NCBI GenBank assembly: GCA_963678705.1
Contig: OY783217.1
Span: 5,518,001 to 5,582,000, forward strand
Direction of reading: 5' to 3'
DNA length: 64,000 nt
Source: Panorpa germanica
Taxonomy: Eukaryota; Arthropoda; Insecta; Mecoptera; Panorpidae
Numbering within the stretch: position 1 is the stretch's first letter; each line of letters opens with the position of its first letter. The translations under genes and the position numbers were made by a program. The notes beneath the pieces are model-generated. The model did not search any database and was not told the DNA's origin. It saw only the letters and a program-made list of their open reading frames with translations. Of the stretch, positions 14,401 to 24,314 are shown in pieces.

Positions 14401-15094
14401 AAAAAACAGATCACTTTGTGTTTTACATTATTTGATGACGTAGAAATAGTGTTATCAATTGGAGTGCGTCTATATTTATTTATATAAACATATTAGCCAA
14501 AGCGGTTATCTGATATCTATAAAAATTAATTAATTAAGTCATCTATGAATTCATTAAGCTGCTCTTCTACTTTCTTGGGGTTGAAGGATAGGTCAATTTT
14601 AGGAAACATTGTATTCATAATACCAAGTATTTATTTCTAAAAATTTGACGGAGTTTTAGAAGGCAATGTGGAAGAGTAAATTGGCTGTAGCTTAATACAC
14701 TAACTGTTTTAACGATAAGCAATATCTTTAAGTTAACGACAACGTTTTTCAATAATTCATAGAATAAAAGTTTACTATAAATAATGTAGTTTAGCTATCA
14801 ACTACGCTAGTTAATCCATGTACTAGTTCTTTAAAAGCACAAGGGAATAAAGACAAATTTTTTTAATTTCAAATAGTGATATAAACCGATAAATACTGAT
14901 CTGTGAACGCATGTATATCAGCAGTATTCGCCTTGTTAACGCCACTCACATTCATTAAAATGACGGAATTGGGAAGCCAAATCATTTTCGTTCGCAACGT
15001 TGTCTTTTCGACGCATGCGATACTAAACAGTAGACGCACTTGTATGAGTAGGCATAGAAAGAATACTTATTCCGATGCACCGGTGCAATGGCTT
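8491..15094. other. AT-rich non-coding DNA with a GC-rich pocket
   Basis: Mostly featureless AT-rich DNA. A GC-rich pocket at about 10,200-10,380 stands out. One frame through it stays open for roughly 45 codons (ending NVDWHGGYYATIGFESDNLF then stop), but it matches no family I know and lacks convincing splice sites at both ends. Paired overlapping open frames at 13,208-13,553 lie on opposite strands and have no recognisable domain. A tRNA-like B box occurs at about 13,682. Confidence 0.4.
13620..13725 (+). repeat. Possible tRNA-derived SINE head
   Basis: GGTTCAAATCCCCG at about 13,684 fits a pol III B box (GGTTCRANNCC). The upstream sequence does not give a clear A box and no cloverleaf can be folded by eye, so it is not a tRNA gene. 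It may be an old SINE head of a family different from the one at 17,685-18,265. Confidence 0.3.
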
Positions 15095-15515
15095 AGGCCT
15101 GTCGCACACTGCAAACGTATTTAAGTGATGGCGTATACGAACTAGAACGTTAAACTTGTGTATTGTAGGGTGTATTTGGAGTTATTTTCCACTAACATAA
15201 TTTATCATGAGAGCAAACTCTTACTTAAATTTTCCTCGATACACCACTGTTATGAAAGAGACTATAGCATTCACTTCTAGTCTAAAGCGATTGATTGTAT
15301 TTACAAGGTTTAGCGTTGTAGTATGTATTTCCTTGGTTAAAATCGCTGATATACACTTCCAGTATGAGAACTACGTAACGCCCATATTCGGACGGCTTTT
15401 TCGCTTGCAGTGTGCGAGATTCATTACATTTACAGGGTTCGGATAGGTAAAGCGAAGTAGCGCGTATACGTTCGGTCAAAATTCGCTTAAATTCGCTTGC
15501 AGTGTGCGACGGATC
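15095..15515. mobile_element. MITE with GGCCTGTCGCACACTGCAA termini
   Basis: The left end AGGCCTGTCGCACACTGCAA is mirrored at the right end by TTGCAGTGTGCGACGG. Adjacent sub-terminal sequence is also inverted (GTATTTAAG... against ...CTTAAATTCG). The interior carries GGTTCGGATAGGTAAAGCG and GTATTCGGACGGCTT-like words also found in the 55,288-55,972 element, so the two are relatives. No transposase. Open frames inside are by-products of the inverted ends. Confidence 0.65.
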
Positions 15516-16030
15516 TTATATACTGATTTGTAAATGTGTACCTTTAGAAACATTCTACATATATTAAATTCAATTTAGCTTTTCGAATATCAAGCGCCAT
15601 TTGTTGTATACGCTCCAAATCCCAGTAGCCATTTAAGGGCAATAACCAATATGATTCCAACCAGTCACGATTTTTTGTACGACCTTGGTGGTTTTCAAAT
15701 TAATTTTACATTAAACGTATATGAGAAATCTACAGCATTATAATAGGTTTTTTAACAATATTATGGCTATAATAATATGACCATTCAACAATCAGATAAT
15801 GAATTATGACCTTCAATAAAACTGCTGCATCAACTATAAAATCTTTGTTAAGTTAATTATATGTTTTTCTTTAATTTGCGCAAATATTTTCTAAAGCTTT
15901 ATTTTCATTTTTCTCTCTATAACAAAATTATAACCACTTCATTTTAACCACGTTTTATTAATTTTAATAACACATTTAACAATGATTATATTTTTTAATT
16001 GAACTTTATGGTGGACCTATGTGTTTTCAG
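15516..16030. other. AT-rich non-coding DNA
   Basis: No supported feature until the candidate exon. The last bases give a good acceptor context, TATGTGTTTTCAG. Confidence 0.4.
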
Positions 16031-16111
16031 TGCGGCTACTTGGATGGTCTTCGTTCACATCTAGGAGGCTGGACGCAGCGGGTCAAATCTTGGTATTGGG
16101 GGCGGCCGCTC
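16031..16111 (+). CDS. Candidate 81-nt internal exon, probably of the dyschronic/whirlin gene
   Basis: A GC-rich block in very AT-rich DNA, flanked by a strong acceptor (TGTGTTTTCAG) and a consensus donor (CTC then GTAAGT). It is exactly 27 codons with no stop in the frame starting at the first base, ending QRVKSWYWGRPL. It is phase 0 at both ends, so it would join in frame to the phase-0 exon at 34,079 on the same strand. A second frame is also open, so the reading frame is not certain. I infer that it belongs to the PDZ gene from strand, phase and position; I do not recognise the peptide. The intron to the next exon would be 18 kb, plausible for this gene type. Confidence 0.45.
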
Positions 16112-16293
16112 GTAAGTGCTAGTGCGCGTGCGCTGTGAACTATTTAGTGCTACACTAAACCAGGAGCTTGCACCCACGACCACTTTAAGAATAACGAAAT
16201 AAAAATAATAACAATCATTATGGCTTCATTTGTACAATCTAAGAACAGTGTAATTTAAATATCAAATAGATCAAAGCACTTAAAATACACACC

Positions 16294-16569
16294 CACGTGG
16301 TTTCAAGGTTAATTTGAACACGTGGCTATCAGAAAAGCAGCCAACGCCTTTTGTTTAATGAATGAAACGTAGGGGGGAAGTAAGCGAAGGGGAAGGGATA
16401 TGCAGTGGTATCCGCGTTTACACAATGGTTCTTTTTTGAACCAACTCAAACGAAAACGTGGCTTGCTGAACGTGTTTATACGAGTAAACAAAACGATACC
16501 GCTTGCATACGACTTTCCCTATGCTTACATGCTCTCCTACTGCTCTTATTCACCAAGTAGAGCCACGTG
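16294..16569. promoter_or_regulatory. Cluster of three CACGTG E-boxes
   Basis: CACGTG occurs at 16,294, 16,319 and 16,564, just downstream of the candidate exon. The first two form a CCACGTGGTTT-N14-ACACGTGG module that recurs at 37,950-37,983. CACGTG is the core site of bHLH factors such as CLOCK/CYCLE, Myc and USF. Any regulatory use is inference, and the module may simply be part of a dispersed repeat. Confidence 0.3.
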
Positions 16570-17684
16570 TAGCTCTAATCAGATCGAATGTAGAACCATC
16601 TGGTGGTAAATAACAGTACTACATGCTTAGAAAATATTATTTTTCAACAATGAAACAAAATTCTATTTCTGATATATTTTAGAATTAGAATCAATAAATT
16701 TAAGAGAAGATTACGCCTATCTAGTTCTTCTAGTTAAAATCTCCAACAAAAAAAAAAACAATTGCTTACTTTATTTAATAAGTTTACTAAAGTAATAATT
16801 ATTTATACTAGATTAAAGATGGCTGCAAAAAACTGTAATTTTTAGCATATATCATGAGCATTTTTATGACATAGATAATTTAATATTTGTTTAACCTTGC
16901 TCAAAATCATACATACTCAAAAATAGACATCTTTAAATTTAAAAAAGGTACAAATAAATTTAGAAATTTTGCCACCATTTCTACTGCATCTGAATGTACA
17001 AAATTAGAACAAATACATATTATACCTCATAGTTAACATAAACATCTTCTATTGAAATATCACTTGTATAAATGAAGCCATTATGAATTAAACAAATTTT
17101 CAAATTTAATTTAAAAAAATGTATTATAAAAAAAAAGAAAAAATTAAAAATAGAAAATTTGTAAATATATTTTTATTTTACTAATATGCACATAAGTAAT
17201 TATTTTTGAAAAGCACTTTTTAAACTTTCTAACACTTTCCTTCACTCGTGGTGCAAGCTCAGTGCTCGAGGACTTGCTCGCCGCTTAGGTCACTGCTGAT
17301 TGGTATATTATTTAATTAATTATATTTATACAAATCTTTAATAATAGTCAAATGGATTTTATTAATAATTATATACCACGATTTTAGAATCTAAAAATTT
17401 GGAGACAGAAAATTGAAACATCCGGTCTTCTTTAAATTTACCAAAATGTCTTAAGACTACTTCTTAAAAACCAAGGTTATATCTTAAAATGTATTCGTTT
17501 CAATTTACATGGATTAAATAGTTTTACAGTTCTAATATCTACTATCTACATTACTTAAAAGGATATAATAGAAATTTTAATTAAACGTTGGATTTCTATT
17601 TTTGCTTATTTCAAAAACATTATTTTTATAAAGGTTTTTGATTTTTTGAATATTGTACTATGTAGTAATTATAAAATATAGAAC

Positions 17685-17930
17685 TTTCATGCTTAACACC
17701 AGAATTCTGTGTCTTAGGGTTCGATCCCCGAATTAATGCAATATTTTCTGGGTTTATTTGTTATCAAATTAAATTCATTATATACTTATTAACTTATTTG
17801 ACAGCGGTGTAGTTCACTTACATAAGGCCAAAACACTACTAAAACCAGTAGGAAGCTATCGGTGATAGTACTGAGTATCGGAAGTAGGTTGACGTAGAAT
17901 AGATTATATTAAAAAATATATAATTATAAA
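17685..17930 (+). repeat. tRNA-derived SINE, copy A
   Basis: A B-box-like GGTTCGATCCCCG near 17,720 is followed by TATTTTCTGGGTTTATTTGTTATC and, about 130 bases on, by the tail module TATCGGTGATAGTACTGAG, TATCGGAAGTAGG, TTGACGTAGA and an AT-rich end. Copy B at 18,050 has the same order. The pol III box plus a shared non-tRNA tail supports a SINE. Confidence 0.65.
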
Positions 17931-18049
17931 AATCTTACCAATTTTCATATAGAAAACACACATTATAAAATCTAACAACTTTAGTATAAGAATGTTGGTT
18001 ACAAAATATTAAAATTATTTTTGGGTGACAATGCGGTCAATTATATTTA

Positions 18050-18265
18050 AGGCCAGGCTGTTGTGTCTTCGGGTTCGATCCCCGGACTAGCGCTATATTT
18101 TCTGTGTTTGTTTGTCATCTAAATTAATTAATTATGTGATCTTATAATCATATAAACTTATGAGCGACCACGACATAATTGCAGGCCGCCAAAATTGTAA
18201 GTGGTCATGAATGATAGTACTCTCAGCATCCCAAATAGGCCGACGTTAATCAAATTCAATTAAGA
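18050..18265 (+). repeat. tRNA-derived SINE, copy B
   Basis: Closely parallels copy A: TTGTGTCTTCGGGTTCGATC then CCCGG, TATTTTCTGTGTTTGTTTGTC, and the tail TGATAGTACTCTCAGCATCC, AAATAGGCCGACGTTAATC. Two copies 120 bases apart in the same orientation suggest that this intron collects SINEs. Confidence 0.65.
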
Positions 18266-20280
18266 AAATAAACGATATTAATTAGTATTGCTTATTGAGT
18301 ATACAATGCGTTGAATAAATCGCAATTAATTATTATTGAACTATTATTATGTTGTTTGATTAAATAACAAATTGTACAGATAGAAATATTTGAAATTTAA
18401 TTTGCTTGCAAAATAGAAATGTATAAAATCTTTTGACTATTATTGAACCATTGTATCATCATCCGATTTAACCAATTTTCCAGCAAGAATCAAATTGGTT
18501 CCAATGCGCAATTCCTAAGCGGCGGAGCGTCGCACCTGCAGTGTAGCTGATGGTCGTGACTTCTGCAGCTGTCCATTTTGATTGTCTTGTCTTAAATTTT
18601 TTTGGCACCTTCAATATAAAGCTTATTTTCTCTCATAACTCGTTTTTCGGATGTTTATTTTTAAATAGAATCTATTGTTTTATTTTATTTTGTAGTTTGG
18701 AATGTCACTTTATTAAACAAATTAGTGTAGTTCAGTTGAAATTTGCATGATATTTTCTTTTTTAATATTTAGATCGTGTTTTTGGGTATTTAGAAGCAAA
18801 TTGTGAAACTTTTTAACAAAGAAACTTCAATTTTACATTTCAATTTTATTATAGTTTTATTTATATTTATTTATTTTAAAATGATTTTATGATGTATTAT
18901 TTTATTTTGTTCAATTTTTTAAATAATTACTTTAGTTTTTTTTTTAATACACAAACCTTAAAACAATACAAAAATATCAATGCTTTGAAATGGACACCTG
19001 TAGGATGGACCACTCAACAAAAAACTGAAACAAAATTTACCAGACACCAAAACAAAATTTTAACCGATTACACCGATTTAAACAAAGTCAAACCAATCAA
19101 AAACACGCAAACGTTCCACACTAAGCTTTGATTATTTAGTCATAAAAGAAGGTAAGAACAACGTTATGGCGAAATAACCCTGTATTTAGAAATTTGAACC
19201 TATTTTGATCATCTATTTGATTTTGAAGATTTTGAAACTGAAATTGTGATTTTTTTGTTTTTATTTATGCTCTTATAAAATAAACTTATGGAAAACACAT
19301 AATCAGCGTTTGTATCTTTTTAATTATGAAAATATTGAGATTATTTGCAAGCTTTGTTGGCCATCCAATAAATTCAATTCTCTTAAATGATTACACCCCA
19401 AAGAGATATAGTGAATTCAACTTATCAATCTAATTTAGAAATCAATTATTTCTAAATTATAAAATTACCCATATCTATTACCTGCCAAAAGCTTCATAAT
19501 TTCTATATCTTTTATCTTAACTTTTCAAGTTTAATTCACACTAAGGGTCTTAAAGTCTTATTTTAATTGATGAATATTGTTATAAAATATACCTTATGCA
19601 TTACCATCATAAGATACCTACATTAGTTACAAATGTTGGGAAATATACCGTTGGTAATTTTTTAATTTTACGAAGAACCGTTCCGTGTCAACAATTTATA
19701 AAAATTCCTTTTGGAGGTCGAGGTAGTTAAGTAGAAGTTCTAACTAACATGACTGGCAAATATTTTTAATGCACCAAATGATAAACAAATCAAAAAACAA
19801 ACAAATATATCAACCATTTAACAAATAAATCAACAAAAGATATAATTATTACATAACAAGTAATGCAAGAAATATCCGAGCTGTTAAAATCGTAGTACGA
19901 AAAAAATAGGATCGGCGAATATAACCCAGTAGTAGAAATCGTCGTAAAACATGAAGAGAAAAGAAAAAGGAAAGACTTTTTTTTAATAAAATGTTAAATA
20001 AATCTCAAATTTGTGTTTTCTTTTATTTATAACAAACGTAATATATTGAAAGAATTTGTCCTTTGATAGACAATCGGTTATTTAGCCCTATTTTCGATTA
20101 CTTTTCATAAAATTTGAGGTTAATATGTTTGACCTCAAAAATTGTTGCTGAGATATATTACCGTCAATTTTATTACCAATAAAACCCAAAGGAAAGATTG
20201 CCAACAGGAATTAGAAACAGAAACACCTATGGAAGAATATTGGTTAGAATATTCATGCAAATTTAGAACAATCGCTTAAC

Positions 20281-20432
20281 CCAAGTAGAATATTGTCTTC
20301 CAATGCAGTTCTACATTTGATAGCTTACAATAAGCTAATTCTGTATCTCATGTAGAACAGGACAGATAGCTTCAAACTAGATAGCTTACTACAAGCTAAT
20401 TCAAGTCTTTCATTGCGTTACATTTTCTTCCC
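20281..20432 (+). repeat. Two-unit dispersed repeat, locus 2
   Basis: Two units in tandem, each with GTAGAA..., a TTCAAACT/GTTCTACATTT spacer, then GATAGCTTAC(A/T)A(T/C)AAGCTAATTC. The TAGCTTACTACAAGCTAA core is an imperfect hairpin. Same family as 5,763-5,935 (opposite strand) and 27,415-27,585. Confidence 0.5.
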
Positions 20433-21701
20433 GAGAACTTTCGAAGAAATTGTAGAGATGATTGCCTCCATTAACGAATTTCATTCTTAAAATAAGTTTC
20501 CTATGCTATACTCAGGTGTAAGGTACAAAAGTTGATTATGTGTTGTTGCATCTTCTATTCGTCAAAGCATCTTACCTTGTAAGACATTCATAGACCTTTG
20601 TATTTACCACCAATAAAACAAAATTGATTTTTAAAGTAATGGCCATATTTTAAGGTGTACTTGTACTTGTATCATTGATATCCAAGTTGTTTCAGTTTTT
20701 TGTTTAAAATATTCCAGCAAATCATGCCAGGCACTTAAAGCACCGCACCTAATGATTCATGCATGAGATATGACTATGACTCACTTACTCCGAATCCAAT
20801 ACAATATTATTATATGTATACATATATTAATTTATATACTAAATTATATATTTATACACTATTATATTATATTTCAGTTCTCATTTAAAATTCATTTTTT
20901 TTTTGTATTATATTTTTGTAATTATATTCATTTTATTTTTATATATAAACTTTAAATTTATTTTTAAATTACTTTTTGTGTATATTCTAAAGAACTAAGT
21001 GATAGCTATTTAAAAGTGCGATGATAACTGGACTAAGAATGTAAGATAAGTGTGATTCAACGATCTACGACATACCATGTTCAACGACCAGTTCCCATTC
21101 GATCAGTAAAATGTGTAATTTGTTAGTATTTTACCCAATTGTCAGGCAGAGTTTGTGCGAGATCTGTCAATTAGTTTGTTAACAATAGCTGCAAACATTA
21201 ATCGACATCCAGAATGTTCTGCGGTATCATTCCCACTCACAGTTTTAATTTTATTTTGTACTTTGTATTTAATTTAAATTGTTTAGCATATGGTATTATG
21301 CGTAGTCATTTCCAGCACCATTTTTAATTCAATTTCTTTTTTAAGTTTTCTTAGTTTTTGTTAGAACCTTACAAGGTCCAATGTTACTAACTTAAAAAAA
21401 ATCTTTATTATATTATAACCTCAAAAATGTGATAATCTATCAAAATACAGTAGGATTTATATTTAAAAGAAGTTCAATGTCAGTTTGTCAAAAATTAAAA
21501 AAATTACTAATAGAAACTCTATTACTAATTATTATGAAAAACACCAATTTTAATTATTCAACATTCAATTTTGTCCAACTGTCCAACTGTCAAAATTTAT
21601 ATTACCAACGACGCATGCGCACCAACTAAATTAACTAAACTCAAATTAAAAGACGAATATGACAAGAAATGCCTATTCTGAAAACTTAAAATCTAGATCA
21701 A

Positions 21702-21702
21702 G

Positions 21703-21771
<69 letters not shown>
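21702..21771. repeat. (AT)n microsatellite
   Basis: An almost pure AT dinucleotide run of about 70 bases directly abuts the 5' side of the Helitron-like element at 21,772-22,078, a position where such elements often carry an expandable run. Confidence 0.9.
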
Positions 21772-21774
<3 letters not shown>

Positions 21775-22078
21775 AAAGTCGTGTTAGTTACACTATTTAT
21801 AACTCAAGAACGGCTGAATCAATTTGGCTGAAAATTGGTGGGGTGGTAGCTTAGAGCCAGGAGATGGACATAGGATTCCGCTGCTAAAAATTCAACCTAC
21901 GTATGTTTGTGTTCCCAAAACTCGAAAAGTTTTGACACAACTTTGCATTCGAATACACGCGTGTTTTCTCATTTCTTTCCAGTTGATCATCGTGTATTAC
22001 ACATACATATTTTTATTTACTTTCCCATTCATTTTATATCAGACTGAGCAACAACGAGTCGTGGCCGCGATTTGCTAG
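21772..22078 (+). mobile_element. Helitron-like element of a second type
   Basis: The body contains GTGTTAGTTACACTATTTAT then AACTCAAGAACGGCTGAATC, a segment I recognise from non-autonomous Helitrons common in insect, especially lepidopteran, genomes. It ends ...GTGGCCGCGATTTGCTAG before T, the expected Helitron terminus, with a short GC-rich arm just upstream. The exact 5' end is unclear because the (AT)n run covers it. No Rep/helicase coding. Confidence 0.65.
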
Positions 22079-22630
22079 TATTAAATAAAAACAGTAAATT
22101 AAATATCAAAACAGTGAGTGGGAATGAGGCTTTAAAACGTAGTGGTAACTTAAAATAAGAGTGCAAACTTAATAAAAACAATAAAACGTCGCTTAAAAGT
22201 CAATGATATGTACTTGGATGTCAACCAAACTTTTGCATACCTTGCATTTTATTAAAATTAGGTTTATTATACCTAATATCTCCAAAAGTAATTTACTAAA
22301 TATTAATACGTAAATATGATTATTAAAGAAGTCATTATAAATCATCATCCGACTTATAAACTTGAAAGACATTAAATTATAACGGTTCCAATTAGTTGCT
22401 AAAGGTCTGACGTATCACTCGCGGTCGAATTGAACTGTCAGCCGACAACCTGATAATAAGTCAACTTGTTTAAAACACTACAATAAAATTAACAACTTCT
22501 TCATATTATATACCACGTTATAAAATTTATATAAAAAGCTGTGATGTAAAAACAAACTGTTCATCGCAGGGTTAGGAAACTATTAGCGCAGCAACAATTT
22601 TAATATGTACTTTCTTATATATTTCTTATA

Positions 22631-23476
22631 TTATTTATATATTAATTGTGTATGCCTTTCGGCTTTACAATCTACAGTATTATATTTCTAATACATTTCA
22701 TTCCTATATACATTCCAAACTTAAAACTAAACTTAAAATAAACTTAAAATCTTCTCGACTTTTACTACTTCCAAAAGTGCTTTCTGCTTCTTCTTCTTTT
22801 GACCCTCTCTATTATTCTCCACCAGCTTATTACCACCAGTTTATTCTCCTGTTTTTCCTTTCCTTCTTACTATTTCCGCCATCCACCTCTTTCCTTCACT
22901 GCCTCCCTTTAATAGCTGGCCAATATTCCTTTCGCTCGCTACTTTTTCCTTACACTCAAACTTAATGTGCTCCAGTGTTTCGTCCTCCGCTCCACACATT
23001 CTACACTTTCTTTCCTCACTCTTTTCCCAGTATCTGTTTTCTTTTTCCTCATTTCCCAATATAAACCTTGCTGTTCTTGTTATGTGTATTATGTCTTTTT
23101 CTATAAGGTACTGAGGCACATTATTTTCCCATAACCTCTTATATCTTTTATTGTAGTTACTTTTTTCTATTTTTCCCATTCTCTCCTGCTGCTGTGTCTC
23201 CTTATCCCTTCTCCTTAGCTCCTCTGCCACACTTGCGCCACCTTCTCTTCTCCTCTCTGCCTCCTCGATCGCCATTCCATTCCTTTCAAAGTATTCTTTT
23301 CTCTTTTTTGGACCTCCTCCCCCCCCCATTCTTTATGTAATCCTCTCTTATTTTCTTTAAGATTTTGCTTTCCGCTCTGTTCAATTTCTCCTCGTATTTT
23401 ACCGCTCTTTCCCCTGTTTTAATTCGTATCTTATCCCTCTTTAGCTCCTCCATCACCATGTATCCTGGCGTGCACC
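22631..23476 (-). mobile_element. 5'-truncated R1-like LINE insertion with target-site duplication
   Basis: Minus-strand insertion flanked by a perfect 15-bp duplication TATATATTTCTTATA at 22,616-22,630 and 23,477-23,491. Reading on the minus strand, the truncated 5' end enters an open frame (RCTPGYMVMEELKRDKIR...) typical of the region after the reverse transcriptase in R1-like elements. After a frame change at a 9-G tract (23,319-23,327) it continues with RTARFILGNEEKENRYW and the Cys/His motif CRMCGAEDETLEHIKFEC. The 3' untranslated part ends AT-rich without a clean poly(A). The exact duplication makes this a real and probably fairly recent insertion. Confidence 0.85.
22841..23474 (-). pseudogene. 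C-terminal fragment of LINE ORF2, frameshifted
   Basis: About 210 codons of the reverse transcriptase protein tail survive. The C-X2-C-X7-H-X4-C motif (CRMCGAEDETLEHIKFEC) is intact, as is the aromatic YWEKSEERKC lead-in. The frame breaks at nine consecutive G's: upstream codons (…KILKKIREDYIKN) and downstream codons (PKKRKEYFERNGM…) lie in different frames. A homopolymer of this length could be a mutation or a sequencing error. The polymerase and endonuclease domains are missing because of 5' truncation. Confidence 0.75.
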
Positions 23477-23578
23477 TATATATTTCTTATAGTATTTAAA
23501 AAAGGTTAACCCACACTGTAAAATAATTTATGTGTGAAACATCCAACAATTTTTTAATTATCGTAATAAATAATATAA

Positions 23579-24013
23579 ATGACATTATTTCGATTCATTC
23601 TTTTAAATACCTTTTCAACTAATTGCTATATCCATTCATACAGATTATACGTAGAAGAGTTCGCGCCTCGTCTCATGTTCTCACTGGCAACAAAGACATC
23701 TTACATCTCACAGTCAACATCAATTCATTCACTCGGTAACAATACTCAACACTTGTTCTCTCAACACTTTCTTTACGCGCGCTGTGTTGCGAGGGCGTGG
23801 TTTCTTGTAATGAATATGTTTATAACAAGTCAAAACTTTCTCCTATTTCATGAAGTTTACTTTTATACAATTTTAGCGATAATTTTACTTGTAATATTTC
23901 GCAATCTTATATTTGCTTATATCTTTAAAAACTCTATCGTTTCTATTTCCACACATGAAACAAAATTAATTTATTTAACTAAAATATTAAGACAAATATT
24001 ACGTACAGTTTAG
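23579..24013 (+). CDS. Uncharacterised 144-codon open frame
   Basis: I do not recognise this protein. It is longer than expected by chance in such AT-rich DNA. The first half has mixed composition, and residues about 88-117 form a hydrophobic segment (YFYTILAIILLVIFRNLIFA). No signal for splicing, no homologue recalled, and the codons are not GC-enriched overall. It follows the LINE insertion by 100 bases. It could be an orphan gene, an antisense shadow of a decayed element (an LTR, for example), or chance. Confidence 0.15.
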   Translation: MTLFRFILLNTFSTNCYIHSYRLYVEEFAPRLMFSLATKTSYISQSTSIHSLGNNTQHLFSQHFLYARCVARAWFLVMNMFITSQNFLLFHEVYFYTILAIILLVIFRNLIFAYIFKNSIVSISTHETKLIYLTKILRQILRTV

Positions 24014-24076
24014 TACTCAATGTGGCTGAGATGGTTCGATTCCCAGACTGCACTACCAAAACTATGGGTCTTATTT

Positions 24077-24314
24077 CCCAGTAAACATTTTGGAGTCACT
24101 TGGCATTCGTATTGAAGATGATTATGATTTTTTTGTCATGAAAGAGTTCATTTACAGTTCAGTTTATCAAATGTCTATTTTATCAGATACACATGGCGAA
24201 ACCACTACACATTTGGGAATACAAATAAAGATAAAGTGGATGCGAACTATAATTGAAGTGCAATAGTGATACAAACGTCAAAAAAAGAGACACTTCACTA
24301 AATTGTTTACTGGG
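24077..24314 (-). mobile_element. CCCAGTAAACA MITE, copy in the PDZ-gene intron
   Basis: Starts CCCAGTAAACATTTT and ends AAATTGTTTACTGGG, with TT on both sides as the 2-bp duplication. The interior is the reverse complement of the copies at 41,970 and 42,356 (for example TTCATTTACAGTTCAGTTT and TGCGAACTATAATTGAAGTG). 238 bases, non-coding. Confidence 0.8.

Noticed and set aside
17700..18090. GGTTCGATCCCCG words, considered as tRNA genes.
   Set aside because: No acceptor or anticodon stems can be paired around them, and the two copies share a long non-tRNA tail. They are SINEs.
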